Assembly: GCF_010686655.1 (NCBI RefSeq) | Contig: NZ_JAAGVY010000006.1 | Location: 62,001-126,000 of the forward strand | DNA: 64,000 nt | Direction: 5' to 3' | DNA from: Cryomorpha ignava | GTDB lineage: Bacteria; Bacteroidota; Bacteroidia; Flavobacteriales_D; Cryomorphaceae | Shown: one piece after another, positions 29,014 through 38,602 of the stretch | Layout: each line of letters starts with the position of its first letter | How positions within the stretch are numbered: the first letter of the stretch is position 1 | Notes under the pieces: model-generated | Databases searched by the model: none | What the model saw: only the letters and a program-made list of their open reading frames with translations | What the model was told of the DNA's origin: nothing | Position numbers and translations under genes: made by a program

Positions 29014-29490
29014 TTAGAAGATTGCCTTAAAAAAATAAAAAGCAGTAAAGCCACCGTAAATCAGCTTTAGCCCTGTGCTTAGTAAAAAGCCAATAAACGA
29101 ACCTGTTGCGCTTTTCATGGCTCCCTTAAACTCTGTTTTGTTCACGAGCATTTCGCCCAGAAAAGCACCAATAAACGGGCCCAGAATAATGCCTACCGGT
29201 CCAAAAAACAAACCCACGATTAATCCAATCGTTGAGCCCATAACTCCCGCTTTTGAACCACCAAATCGTTTCGTTCCCCAAACGGGAATTAAGTAATCGA
29301 GCACCGAAACGACGATCATTACAGAAGCCATGACAACTAAAAAAGTGGTGGTATAGTTTGCATATTTCGAAAAGTGCAAAACCAGCAAACCCAGCCAGCA
29401 CAATGGCGTTCCGGGCAAAACCGGGAGTACAGATCCAATGATTCCGATAAGAATAAGCAAACCGCTCAAGATGGCAAGTGTAATGTCCAA
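29014..29490 (-). CDS. DUF456 family membrane protein
   Basis: A 158-residue, very hydrophobic protein with about four membrane segments, rich in Gly. Family motifs are GIIGSVLPVLPGTPLCWLGL near the N-terminus, DYLIPVWGTKRFGGSKAG in the middle and GPVGIILGPFIGAFLGEM. DUF456 members are widespread small inner-membrane proteins with no established function. It is divergent from purB and stands alone. Confidence 0.85.
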   Translation of the reverse strand: MDITLAILSGLLILIGIIGSVLPVLPGTPLCWLGLLVLHFSKYANYTTTFLVVMASVMIVVSVLDYLIPVWGTKRFGGSKAGVMGSTIGLIVGLFFGPVGIILGPFIGAFLGEMLVNKTEFKGAMKSATGSFIGFLLSTGLKLIYGGFTAFYFFKAIF

Positions 29491-29691
29491 AAGTAGATCT
29501 TTAATTTTGGTAAATTTACTTTATTCAGCTAACTCTACAATTTATTATGATTTTCATAAACTCCCTACCCGCGTTCTCAATTCATTCCTTCCTATCGCAT
29601 CTCGACCTGTTTTAGCAATACCCAGCCGGTTTGTTCATTTTAATAATCCATAAAAATTGATGACTTTTGCAGCTTATTCAGAATTAAAAAA

Positions 29692-31041
29692 ATGAGCATT
29701 AATGCCATTACACCGATCGACGGTCGGTACGCTTCCAAAACAAGTAAACTCGTAGCTTACTTTTCAGAATACGCTCTGATAAAATTCAGAGTACAGGTTG
29801 AAATAGAATATTTTATCGCGCTTTCTGAAATTCCTTTAAAACAATTAAGCGGAATATCTAACAGCCAGAAAGAACAGCTTCGCGAGGTTTACCAGAATTT
29901 TTCGGAAGTTGACGCAGATCAGGTAAAGAAGTTTGAAAGCCAAACCAACCACGATGTAAAAGCTGTAGAATATCTGGTAAAAGAAAAAATCGCCGCTATG
30001 GGTCTTGAAAAATATTCGGAGTTTATTCACTTCGGACTTACTTCGCAAGACATTAATAACACTGCCGTACCACTTTCGATAAAATCATGCTTTGATGCCA
30101 TTTATTTACCTGAACTGGAAAGTTTAACAAGTGAAATTGGCCGCTTGACAACCGAATGGCGCGACGTTCCGATGTTGGCCCGAACACATGGTCAGCCCGC
30201 CTCTCCTACTCGTCTGGGTAAAGAAATGCTTGTTTTTTACGAACGCCTTACAACTCAAATCAATCGACTAAAAGAAGTTCCGATTTCGGGAAAATTTGGG
30301 GGTGCAACCGGAAATTTTAACGCCCATTTTGTAGCCTTTCCCGAGATTGACTGGGTGGCTTTTGGCAACTCATTCTTGAGTGAAAAGCTGGGCATTGTGC
30401 GACAGCAAACCACCACACAAATAGAACATTACGACGAACTGGCTGCGAAATTTGATGCTATGCGTCGCATTAATACCATTCTGATAGATTTTGCAAGAGA
30501 TATCTGGGCATATGTTTCCATGAATTATTTCAAGCAGTCCATCAAGGTGGGCGAAGTGGGTTCATCGGCTATGCCACACAAAGTAAACCCAATAGATTTT
30601 GAAAACGCAGAAGGAAATTTCGGATTGGCAAATGCGGTATTGAGCTTTCTTTCGGAAAAACTCCCTGTTTCGCGGTTACAACGCGACCTTACCGACAGTA
30701 CCGTATTGCGAAACGTAGGTCTTCCTTTTGGATACGGACTTATTGCGCTCAAATCGCTTCAAAAAGGGATTGGCAAATTGCTACTAAATGAAGAAGCAAT
30801 CCATCAAGATTTGGAAGATAACTGGAGCGTAGTTGCAGAAGCCATTCAAACTGTTTTGCGTCGCGAGGGCTATCCAAAACCATACGAAGCATTAAGAGAT
30901 TTGACACGCACAAATGCTGTAATCAACAAAGATTCACTTCACAGTTTTATTGATACTTTAAAAGTAGACGAAAATGTGAAAACCGAATTGAAGAAAATAA
31001 GCCCGTACAACTACACAGGCATCCAATTGGTTAGCGAATGA
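29692..31041 (+). CDS. purB: Adenylosuccinate lyase
   Basis: Catalyses two fumarate-releasing steps of purine synthesis (SAICAR to AICAR and adenylosuccinate to AMP). The 449 residues carry the superfamily signature SSAMPHKVNP (291-300) with the catalytic serine, TSQD (117-120) and the general-acid His166 in ARTHGQPA. The upstream GACTTTTGC is a near-match to the -7 box, 22 bases before the ATG. The stop overlaps the next gene by four bases (ATGA), coupling it to an ABC transporter. Confidence 0.97.
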   Translation: MSINAITPIDGRYASKTSKLVAYFSEYALIKFRVQVEIEYFIALSEIPLKQLSGISNSQKEQLREVYQNFSEVDADQVKKFESQTNHDVKAVEYLVKEKIAAMGLEKYSEFIHFGLTSQDINNTAVPLSIKSCFDAIYLPELESLTSEIGRLTTEWRDVPMLARTHGQPASPTRLGKEMLVFYERLTTQINRLKEVPISGKFGGATGNFNAHFVAFPEIDWVAFGNSFLSEKLGIVRQQTTTQIEHYDELAAKFDAMRRINTILIDFARDIWAYVSMNYFKQSIKVGEVGSSAMPHKVNPIDFENAEGNFGLANAVLSFLSEKLPVSRLQRDLTDSTVLRNVGLPFGYGLIALKSLQKGIGKLLLNEEAIHQDLEDNWSVVAEAIQTVLRREGYPKPYEALRDLTRTNAVINKDSLHSFIDTLKVDENVKTELKKISPYNYTGIQLVSE

Positions 31042-32867
31042 AGAGTTTCGTTCAAATATTAAAACTCCTCAAAAACTACAAACCCCAGATCGCCGGGAAT
31101 GTGTTTTTCAATATTCTCTCCACTATTTTCTCTATTTTTTCGCTTACCGCCGTTGCACCGTTTCTGACAATTCTCTTTGCTCCTGACGATATAGCACTTC
31201 CGGCAACAGTTCCCGAATTTAGTCTGGACAGCACAGATGTACTCGGGTTTATGAATTACCAATTCGCCTCATTCATTCATACTTATGGAAAGGAGCAAGC
31301 GCTGATTTACTTCTGTATATTTATTGTGATCATATTTTTCCTCAAAAATATAACAAGCTATTTTACGCTGTATTTTATTGCTCCGGTTCGCGTTGGTGTG
31401 GTGCGCGATTTGCGGGAATCAATGCATAGAAAATTGCTTTTCCTCCATTTGGGATATTACAGCGACGAACGAAAAGGCGATTTGATTTCACGCGCTACCA
31501 GCGATGTTAACGAAGTTGAAAACTCAATTATCTCGTCGCTTGAAATGGTTTTTCGAGATCCCATTTTAATCATTGCCTATTTATCGACAATGATTTTTAT
31601 GAACTGGAAGCTCACCATTTTTGTTTTGGTGCTTTTGCCTTTAAGCGGAATCTTCATCTCGAAAATCGGGAAAAGCTTAAAGGGGGCTTCCAATCAAGGG
31701 CAATCTAAGCTTGGCGAAGTGCTTTCCGTGTTTGAAGAATCGCTAAGCGGAATGCGCATTATACAGGCTTTTAATGCTCAAGATAATACTCAAAAGCGAT
31801 TTGATACGACCAATAATGCATATCATCGCTTAATGGTAAAGCTATACCGCAAGCAATATCTGGCGAGTCCGCTTACAGAAATATTGAGTTCTATTACCCT
31901 TGCAGTTCTAATTTACTACGGTGGTTTGCTGGTATTTGAGGCGAGTAAGGAAGGATTTACAGGAGCTTTCTTTGTAACGTTTATCGTCATTTTCTCGCAG
32001 ATTATAGCTCCGGCCAAATCTTTTAGCCAGGCTTACTTTAAAATTCAAAAAGGGATAGCATCTGTAGAGCGGATCAATAAAGTTCTTCATGCCGAGGAAC
32101 TTATTCGGGAACCAAAAAACCCTATTCACCTGAAGGAGTTTAAAGATGATTTGCGCTTTGAGAACATCCGTTTTAAATACGGAAACAACGAAGTGATTTC
32201 GGGTATAAACCTCAACATAAAAAAGGGTGAAAAAATTGCTTTGGTTGGGCCTTCCGGAGGTGGGAAAAGTACCATTGCCAATCTGGTACCGCGTTTTTAT
32301 GATGTATCAGCAGGGCGCATAGCCATTGACGGTGTAGACATAAAAGAGATACCGCTAAAAGAACTCCGCGATTTGTTTGGAGTGGTTACTCAAGAGTCGA
32401 TTTTGTTTAACGATACCATTGCCAACAACATTCGCCTGTCGCGACCAGAGGCTACTGATGCACAGGTTTATGAAGCGGCAAAAATTGCCAATGCCTACGA
32501 TTTTATTTCTGCATTTGAATTGGGATTTGAAACCAATGTAGGCGACAGCGGAAATAAACTAAGTGGCGGACAAAAGCAACGCATAAGTATCGCGCGTGCC
32601 GTCCTAAAAAATCCTCCATTTTTAATTTTAGATGAGGCTACTTCTGCACTTGACACTGAATCTGAAAGGCTTGTGCAGGATGCGATTAACAAGCTAATGG
32701 AAAACCGTACTTCTCTGGTTATCGCGCATAGATTATCAACCATTCAGCACGCCGATAAAATTGTGGTTTTGGAAGGTGGCAAAATAAGCGAAATGGGCAG
32801 GCACGAAGAATTATTGCAGCGCGGAGGTACCTATAAAAAGCTATTCGACTTGCAATCTTTTCAATGA
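31038..32867 (+). CDS. MsbA-like ABC exporter (fused permease and ATPase)
   Basis: A 609-residue half-transporter. About six membrane helices in residues 15-335 form the type I exporter domain, followed by an ATPase domain with Walker A GPSGGGKS (404-411), signature LSGGQKQR near 508, Walker B FLILDEATSALD near 529 and the switch His in IAHRLST. It resembles MsbA-type lipid or lipid A flippases and multidrug exporters; the substrate is not certain. It is translationally coupled to purB, a link with no obvious metabolic reason. The last seven bases overlap the convergent DUF983 gene. Confidence 0.9.
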   Translation: MKSFVQILKLLKNYKPQIAGNVFFNILSTIFSIFSLTAVAPFLTILFAPDDIALPATVPEFSLDSTDVLGFMNYQFASFIHTYGKEQALIYFCIFIVIIFFLKNITSYFTLYFIAPVRVGVVRDLRESMHRKLLFLHLGYYSDERKGDLISRATSDVNEVENSIISSLEMVFRDPILIIAYLSTMIFMNWKLTIFVLVLLPLSGIFISKIGKSLKGASNQGQSKLGEVLSVFEESLSGMRIIQAFNAQDNTQKRFDTTNNAYHRLMVKLYRKQYLASPLTEILSSITLAVLIYYGGLLVFEASKEGFTGAFFVTFIVIFSQIIAPAKSFSQAYFKIQKGIASVERINKVLHAEELIREPKNPIHLKEFKDDLRFENIRFKYGNNEVISGINLNIKKGEKIALVGPSGGGKSTIANLVPRFYDVSAGRIAIDGVDIKEIPLKELRDLFGVVTQESILFNDTIANNIRLSRPEATDAQVYEAAKIANAYDFISAFELGFETNVGDSGNKLSGGQKQRISIARAVLKNPPFLILDEATSALDTESERLVQDAINKLMENRTSLVIAHRLSTIQHADKIVVLEGGKISEMGRHEELLQRGGTYKKLFDLQSFQ

Positions 32868-33331
32868 ATGGCCTCTTGAGTTTTTTCGTTGCGACGTTCT
32901 TCCCGGGCACGTCTCTTTCCATCATTAAACGCAACAGCGTCTGCACGATATTTCACAAACATGTGAATCCACATGGAGCGCGATAAACGATAAAGCACCG
33001 GCATAAGGATCAACAATACTGAAATGCCAACTACCAAAAACAGCACGGCATCGTCGAAAAATGAGAAGGAAATAATACCCAGAGCATCAAACGTCACCAA
33101 AGCCACAAAAACAGCGACCCAAAGAGCAACCGTAAGCCCGTAGCTAACATAAGCTGCACCGTAATAGTAGCCAGGCTCGCGACCAAAATCCTCTCCGCAA
33201 TGGGTGCACCTTGGGTTCATATCGGCCATGCCTTTTTTGTAAGCCGATTTGGTTTTGAAAAGATCTCCTTCATGGCAGCGCGGACAAGTCATTGCCACCA
33301 TGGAGTAAAATTTTGAGTTTTTAAATCCCAT
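32861..33331 (-). CDS. DUF983 zinc-ribbon membrane protein
   Basis: A 156-residue protein. ATG at 33331 (MGFKNSKFYSMVAMTCPRC) is chosen over an upstream ATG because a TACTTTTGC promoter box lies between. CPRC and CTHC, about 26 residues apart, form a zinc ribbon, followed by GREPGYYYGAAY, a DUF983 hallmark, and two membrane helices. The C-terminal tail is charged (RRAREERRNEK). The family's function is unknown. The gene end overlaps the ABC exporter gene by seven bases. Confidence 0.85.
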   Translation of the reverse strand: MGFKNSKFYSMVAMTCPRCHEGDLFKTKSAYKKGMADMNPRCTHCGEDFGREPGYYYGAAYVSYGLTVALWVAVFVALVTFDALGIISFSFFDDAVLFLVVGISVLLILMPVLYRLSRSMWIHMFVKYRADAVAFNDGKRRAREERRNEKTQEAIH

Positions 33332-33346
33332 CGCTATTATTGATTT

Positions 33347-33355
33347 GCAAAAGTA
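33347..33355 (-). promoter_or_regulatory. TAnnTTTG promoter box of the DUF983 gene
   Basis: Minus-strand TACTTTTGC ends 15 bases before the ATG at 33331 and decides that start. Confidence 0.6.
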
Positions 33356-33468
33356 CGGATTCTTTAGGAGCATATTGGGAATAAGCGCTCATTCACCTGT
33401 CAGGTTCCGTTGAAAACTTTGTTGAAAATCATTTGCCTAACGCCCCCAATCACTCCGTAAAAATCCTT

Positions 33469-33476
33469 TAATTTTG
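33469..33476 (+). promoter_or_regulatory. TAnnTTTG promoter box of the gene at 33510
   Basis: TAATTTTG matches the consensus, 33 bases before the ATG. Confidence 0.5.
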
Positions 33477-33509
33477 TCTATTAATCTGCACTAAAAAATC
33501 CACAACGAT

Positions 33510-34058
33510 ATGGTTACACTATTCGGAAAGAAAAAGCTTACCGAAGATCGCGTTGCAAATGTATTTGTGAATGGAATCCAGGCACTTATAGATTCCGGAT
33601 TTGAAGATGTGGTAGGATTGATCAACGACAGCCCGGAGTTTATACAAAGTCCGGAGTTGAAAAGCGAAGACATTGGGCCGTTTACAATGATTGTACTTGC
33701 CGGCAATCTGCAAATGATTCCCGCCCATTTTCCGGCAGGCCAAGATAAGCGGATTACTGAGCATGTCCTCGAAAAATTTGCCACGCTTTACGAATTGGAA
33801 AAAATGGATCTCGCTCAAATGGTTAGCGATACCCGAAAGTTTATGGCGCGCAAGAATCACCCAAGCAAAAACACCGTAAATGGAATGGCTAAAGGTTTGT
33901 TTTGCCGCTATGAGCTCAACAATTTTCAGGAAGAATACTTTAGAAATCTGCAGTCGCCCAACCCTATTTTTATTCAGCGCTTAAAAGATGCTTTAGAAAA
34001 TTTTATGTGGAACTGGGCTGCCATCACTGAAAAGTACAAAGTGGTTCAACACGATTAA
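33510..34058 (+). CDS. Uncharacterised cytoplasmic protein
   Basis: I do not recognise the family. The 182-residue protein has no signal peptide or membrane segment and looks largely alpha-helical. It opens MVTLFGKKKLTEDRVANVFVN, has a LAGNLQMIPAHFP stretch near residues 69-81 and ends in a tryptophan-containing helix (ENFMWNWAAITEKYK). Codon use resembles its neighbours, a promoter box precedes it and it fills its own transcription unit, so it is a real gene. It lies between a convergent DUF983 gene start region and lhgO, neither of which suggests a role. Confidence 0.8.
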   Translation: MVTLFGKKKLTEDRVANVFVNGIQALIDSGFEDVVGLINDSPEFIQSPELKSEDIGPFTMIVLAGNLQMIPAHFPAGQDKRITEHVLEKFATLYELEKMDLAQMVSDTRKFMARKNHPSKNTVNGMAKGLFCRYELNNFQEEYFRNLQSPNPIFIQRLKDALENFMWNWAAITEKYKVVQHD

Positions 34059-34100
34059 AGCATTCTTCTAAAAAAACTTCACGCTTATTTACAAGTGGCT

Positions 34101-35321
34101 TTACAAGCCAAATGCTTTTTCTGCCATTTCGCACACCTGACCACCAATAGCAAGCGAAGCTGTAGCAGCCGGCGACGGGGCATTGAGCACGTGGATGCTT
34201 GTATCTTTAGTTTCTATTCTAAAATCGTCGCGGGTATCGCCGTCAGTGCGCAACAGTAGTGCACGCACTCCCGAACGACCCGGTTTTAAATCATTCATGG
34301 TAAGAGAAGGAACCAAGCGCTGAAGTGTTTTGAGAAACAGCTTTTTTGAGAATGCACGGCGGTATTCGTTGATTCCAAATTTCATATTTTTGAAAAACAA
34401 CTTCCACGTACCCCCGTAGGAAAGCGCATCAAGCGAATCGCGCAAATTAAAATCAGTTTTACCATAACCCTCACGCTTAAAAGTGAAAACGGCATTAGGC
34501 CCACATTCTATTTCGCCATTCGTCATGCGCGTAAAGTGGACTCCTAAAAACGGAAAGTCGGGGTTTGGAACCGGATAGATCAGGTTTTTTACTTTGTGGT
34601 GTCCGGATTCTGTAAGCTCGTAATAATCTCCTCTGAAGCCAACAACTTTTTCCTTGAGCTGCACCCCATCTTTTCGCGCCATTCTATCGGCCTGCAAACC
34701 AGCGCAAAATACCTGATAGCGTGAGTTATAAGCGCCTTTATTCGTCTTCAACTCCTTGTATCCGTCTTTGGGAACAATGTCTATTACCTCTTCCTGAAGC
34801 GCCAGGCTACTCTCGGAATTTTCGGCAAGAGCCAATTCTACCATTTTTGCCGTAGCACTTCTAAAATCTATTATTCCAGTTACCGGCACATAGATACCGG
34901 CAATTCCTTCACAAAACGGCTCGTGCTTCTTAATTCCCTCGGCATCAATCTTTTCTATTCCTTCAATTCCGTTTTCTATTCCTATTTGGTAAATTTTATC
35001 GAGCATAGGCAATTCCGATTTATCAACTGCCACAACAACTTTTCCGCATACATCGCAATCTATACCATGCTTTTCGGCGAAAGCCACTAATTCTTTGCGC
35101 CCTTGCACACAGTTTAAAGCCTTTAGCGAACCGGGTTTGTAATAGAGACCCGAATGTAATACCCCACTATTATGCCCGGTTTGGTGGTCGGCCAGCATGT
35201 TTTCTTTTTCAATCAAGACAATCTTTAAGTGGGGATGTTTTATTTGGAGCTTATAAAATGTAGCGGCTCCTACGATTCCACCGCCAATTATGGCAATGTC
35301 AAAAATTTCGCTTTCGGGCAT
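34101..35321 (-). CDS. lhgO: L-2-hydroxyglutarate oxidase
   Basis: FAD enzyme of the DAO family that oxidises L-2-hydroxyglutarate to 2-oxoglutarate, a metabolite-repair reaction linked to the membrane quinone pool in E. coli. The 406 residues begin with the Rossmann motif IAIIGGGIVGAATFYKL and have the family stretch QTGHNSGVLHSGLYY near 50-60, with VPVTGIIDFRSAT, RGDYYEL and a late VLNAPSPAATASLAIG. Substrate assignment rests on close resemblance to LhgO rather than on a unique residue. It has its own promoter box. Confidence 0.88.
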   Translation of the reverse strand: MPESEIFDIAIIGGGIVGAATFYKLQIKHPHLKIVLIEKENMLADHQTGHNSGVLHSGLYYKPGSLKALNCVQGRKELVAFAEKHGIDCDVCGKVVVAVDKSELPMLDKIYQIGIENGIEGIEKIDAEGIKKHEPFCEGIAGIYVPVTGIIDFRSATAKMVELALAENSESSLALQEEVIDIVPKDGYKELKTNKGAYNSRYQVFCAGLQADRMARKDGVQLKEKVVGFRGDYYELTESGHHKVKNLIYPVPNPDFPFLGVHFTRMTNGEIECGPNAVFTFKREGYGKTDFNLRDSLDALSYGGTWKLFFKNMKFGINEYRRAFSKKLFLKTLQRLVPSLTMNDLKPGRSGVRALLLRTDGDTRDDFRIETKDTSIHVLNAPSPAATASLAIGGQVCEMAEKAFGL

Positions 35322-35336
35322 ATGTGCAATTTGATT

Positions 35337-35345
35337 GCAAAAGTA
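35337..35345 (-). promoter_or_regulatory. TAnnTTTG promoter box of lhgO
   Basis: Minus-strand TACTTTTGC ends 15 bases before the lhgO ATG; a TTG lies about 17 bases further upstream as a possible -33 element. Confidence 0.6.
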
Positions 35346-35402
35346 AGGTTTTGCTTCTATTCCAATAATTAAATAAAGAGGTTGCTGCTCTATTCAGCAA
35401 CG

Positions 35403-35434
35403 AAAAAGGGGCGATCTCTACGAGACTGCCCCTT
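35403..35434 (-). terminator. Rho-independent terminator of the spondin-like lipoprotein gene
   Basis: On the minus strand AAGGGGC (35428-35434) pairs with GCCCCTT (35406-35412), followed by a short T run. It lies 23 bases after the stop codon at 35457. Confidence 0.75.
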
Positions 35435-35456
35435 CTAAAATTAATCAAGCAATATT

Positions 35457-36878
35457 TTATTGCGGTGTGATCGTTACTTTGATAATTGAACTCGGATTAA
35501 CAGGCACTATACTAGGTGCATTCTCAACCAATCGCACAGTATTATCGGCATCTGCCGCTCCGGTATTCGGATTTTCCTGACGAATAACCTGATCAGGCCC
35601 AGAGCCTGGATATTGGTCTACCTCTGTTCCCGCATCGTAGAGCAGAATAGATTCGGTTACATTTCCCGAAACGGGGGTATTCCCATTAAACAAGGTAATT
35701 CCACCATCAGGAAAAGCATAGAACCAGTCGTTGCTCTGTACAAACATCGTTGCAATTGAGAATCGATCGCCAGGTTCTGCGTCAAAAGAAAAAGTAAAGC
35801 TTTGCCCCGGGCCTATTGCTCCAGGATCAGATGCGCCTACAGGTGTAGTAAACGCTCCACTTACAATCACTCCACTTTTTTCTGATAGTGCTGCTGCAAG
35901 ATCATCTGGAGCACCATCTTCTGCGATGGCTTCTAATCCTTCTCCAAAATCAGCTATATTATTTTCAAACATCGGCTTAACACCTGTTTCGTGTACTGCC
36001 CATGCACCTGGTGATAGGGGTACTATTACACCGATCTCGTCGGCGATTCTTGCGGATTCCACGCTTGCATCTCCGTCTTCAGCAATATTTTCAATTCCCT
36101 CACTTGCAGTAATTCCTGTGCTAAAAAAAGGATCGTCGCTTGTATGAATACCCCAAACGAAAGGCGACATAGGCACCGGCCCTGTAGCATTAGGATCTGT
36201 GTAAGGAATGGCGATGGTACCTGAATTAGATACGTTCTCAAATCTCACTTTAAAAACATTATCGCCCAAATATTCTACCTCAACGTATATTACATCTTCC
36301 ACATTTGGTAAATCATTTACACCATCGGTATTATTGTTAATTAAGGTAATAACTCCATTTTCATCTTCGCCAACATCTGAAGCATTCTCTTCACCTGCAG
36401 TGGCATCTTGCTGGGGCTTTTGGTTCGGCCCCCCTGTTACTTCATTTACTTCGGTGCCGGCATCCCAAAGCAAAACCTGGCTTGTAACATTCGCAGGAGC
36501 ACCTGATCCTATTGGGTTATCAGAATCGTCATATAAAGCAATTCCATTCCCGTTGGGAGAAAGAAACAAATCGTTTGATTGTACAAACATTGTTACAAAA
36601 GATAATTTTGGCCCATCATCACCGGGCAAAATATGAGGGCCTGCCTGAAATGTAATTTCGTAGCTGTCGTCCGGAAAAAGTGGTCCCGGAGCACTTGCGT
36701 TAACTGGCGTATTTACCACGCCACCTTCAAAAAATGCATGTGGCATATCCACATTTTCTATAGTGACCTGAAAGGTGGAAGGCCCTGTTGGAACCGGCAC
36801 AACTACTTCTTCATCGTCGCTATTACACGATGATAAAATGAGCGCAAAAGCGCAGCCTAATATTATTAATTTTTTCAT
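35457..36878 (-). CDS. Lipoprotein with tandem spondin-N-like domains
   Basis: A 473-residue predicted lipoprotein: signal MKKLIILGCAFALILSSC, lipid-carrying Cys at residue 18, then a short acidic linker. The body contains a duplicated unit: TMFVQSNDLFLSPNGNGIALYD and TMFVQSNDWFYAFPDGGITLF, each followed by LLWDAGTEVNE or LLYDAGTEVDQ. A second repeated segment, around FFSTGITASEGIENIAEDG and MFENNIADFGEGLEAIAEDG, lies between. The pattern fits the spondin N-terminal domain (calcium-binding adhesion module in animals). Placement on the cell surface is inferred. The gene stands alone with its own terminator. Confidence 0.8.
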   Translation of the reverse strand: MKKLIILGCAFALILSSCNSDDEEVVVPVPTGPSTFQVTIENVDMPHAFFEGGVVNTPVNASAPGPLFPDDSYEITFQAGPHILPGDDGPKLSFVTMFVQSNDLFLSPNGNGIALYDDSDNPIGSGAPANVTSQVLLWDAGTEVNEVTGGPNQKPQQDATAGEENASDVGEDENGVITLINNNTDGVNDLPNVEDVIYVEVEYLGDNVFKVRFENVSNSGTIAIPYTDPNATGPVPMSPFVWGIHTSDDPFFSTGITASEGIENIAEDGDASVESARIADEIGVIVPLSPGAWAVHETGVKPMFENNIADFGEGLEAIAEDGAPDDLAAALSEKSGVIVSGAFTTPVGASDPGAIGPGQSFTFSFDAEPGDRFSIATMFVQSNDWFYAFPDGGITLFNGNTPVSGNVTESILLYDAGTEVDQYPGSGPDQVIRQENPNTGAADADNTVRLVENAPSIVPVNPSSIIKVTITPQ

Positions 36879-37236
36879 TGTTTTAGTGATTAATGGTGTT
36901 TAAATTGGAGCACACCAAATTAGATTTTGGAGAACTCGATTTGTGATAGAAATTACTTCTCTCAAAAAACAAACAATCGTAAGTTTTTAATGTTCAATAA
37001 TATCCGTAAACAGAGACAATTGAAAATCGAACTATTGCAATCCCAAAAAGCAAATTGTATTATAAAGAAGTCGAAATAGTTGAGTTTGTTGACCCACGAA
37101 TGCATGGCTTGGTATTAAATGAACGAAATTAAGGTTATTAGAAAATGTCTAGAAAAGTTCATCATCGGATTTTTTAATTATAAGATTCTTAATTTGTGGT
37201 GGATCTTACAAATAGCCAGCATTAAAACCGTCTCGT
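36879..37236. other. Spacer without a recognised gene
   Basis: These 358 AT-rich bases lie between the divergent-side start of the spondin-like gene and the end of the transporter gene, both on the minus strand. No open frame with coding character, RNA gene, terminator-like hairpin or clear repeat is seen. The minus-strand leader of the lipoprotein gene must lie at its left end. Confidence 0.6.
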
Positions 37237-38556
37237 CTATTCGGGAATAGTCTCGTACTTTTCAACCTTGGGCACAAAAAAAAGGAGTAGTAAACCGATT
37301 ACAAAAAACAATCCGAGTGCAAGCACCGAATTGCGCAAACTTCCGGTGAGCTCAAAAATAAGCCCAAAAGTAAGTGTACCGAGTACAATGCCCACCTTAT
37401 CGCATACGTCGTAAAAACTAAAATAAGAAGCGTGATCTTTTGTATCGGGTAGCAACTTAGAGTAAGTACTGCGGCTCAATGCCTGAATTCCTCCCATTAC
37501 ACCACCCACCAGCGCAGCAAGCACATAAAACTCGTAAGGCGTATATACGGAATAGGCTAAATAACAAACTGCTATCCAAACAATTACAGCAGAGCCTAGT
37601 GCTTTGATATTTCCAATTAAGCTGCTTAACCACGAAAAGAAATATGCGCCGGCTATAGCTATTACCTGAATAATCAATATACTTACTATCAATCCACTGT
37701 CAGGCATTCCTGCAATTTCATTTTTTGCAAAACTCACCGCCATATACATAACAGTTTGTACACCCATATTGAAAACAAAAAATGCCATCAAAAAACGCTT
37801 TAGCTTTTTGGTTTTTCGCAAATCGAAAAATACTTTTCGCAATTCTAGGTAGCCCTTGTACAAATACTCACCTTTTACTTTTTTGCCATGTACATTTCCC
37901 GGAAGGCGCACAAAGCTAATTTGGGCAAAACCGATCCACCATAATCCAACCATCACAAACGATATTCTGGCGGCAGTTCCATCCGGTTTCAATCCAAAAA
38001 GTTCGGGTTTCATAATCATTACTAAGTTAATAACGAGCAAGATAACACTACCGATATAGCCCAGAGAATATCCTTTTGCACTTACACGATCCTGGTTTTC
38101 AAAGCTGGCAATCTCTGGCAAATACGCATTGTAAAACACTTGGCTCCCGGAGAAACCAATGGCCGCAAGAACAGATATAATTAAGCCAACAAGTAGAAAG
38201 TCTGAATTGAAAAAGTAAAGACCAATACATGAAATACCACCTAAGTAGCAAAAAAACTTCATAAACGTTTTTTTGCGACCTGCATAATCGGCAATACCCG
38301 AAAGCAGTGGAGTAATGAGCGCTACCAATAGAAAAGCAAATGAAAGGCTATAAGAGAAAAGTGCTGTGTTGCGAAAGGTTCTGCCAAAGATTTCTACAAA
38401 ATCAGGGGTTGAATTTTCGTAAAAAATAGGAAAGATAGACGATGAGATAACCAGCGAGTAAACCGAATTTGCCCAGTCGTACATAGCCCAACCATTAATC
38501 GTTTTGGGATTATCTTTTTGTACGGCTTCTGGGGGCGCATGAGTGGCTATTTCCAT
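37237..38556 (-). CDS. UMF1-family MFS transporter
   Basis: A 439-residue inner-membrane protein with about 12 helices. The N-terminal INGWAMYDWANSVYSLVI is the hallmark of the UMF1 (Atg22-like) branch of the major facilitator superfamily, and GGIQALSRSTYSKLLP occurs in the second half. Atg22 exports amino acids from yeast vacuoles; bacterial substrates are not established. It lies about 45 bases downstream of the first OmpA-family gene on the same strand, so it may be read with it. Confidence 0.87.
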   Translation of the reverse strand: MEIATHAPPEAVQKDNPKTINGWAMYDWANSVYSLVISSSIFPIFYENSTPDFVEIFGRTFRNTALFSYSLSFAFLLVALITPLLSGIADYAGRKKTFMKFFCYLGGISCIGLYFFNSDFLLVGLIISVLAAIGFSGSQVFYNAYLPEIASFENQDRVSAKGYSLGYIGSVILLVINLVMIMKPELFGLKPDGTAARISFVMVGLWWIGFAQISFVRLPGNVHGKKVKGEYLYKGYLELRKVFFDLRKTKKLKRFLMAFFVFNMGVQTVMYMAVSFAKNEIAGMPDSGLIVSILIIQVIAIAGAYFFSWLSSLIGNIKALGSAVIVWIAVCYLAYSVYTPYEFYVLAALVGGVMGGIQALSRSTYSKLLPDTKDHASYFSFYDVCDKVGIVLGTLTFGLIFELTGSLRNSVLALGLFFVIGLLLLFFVPKVEKYETIPE

Positions 38557-38602
38557 TGCCGAAAAATAGAAAATTATCGACTACCAAAAAGATTCCGCTC
38601 AT

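Noticed and set aside
29438-29653. Small gene between DUF456 and purB
   Set aside because: It begins inside the DUF456 gene on the other strand and has no family-like sequence.
36208-36636. Frame of 142 codons opposite the spondin-like gene
   Set aside because: Ser/Thr/Pro-rich shadow of a real lipoprotein gene with signal peptide and repeats on the other strand.
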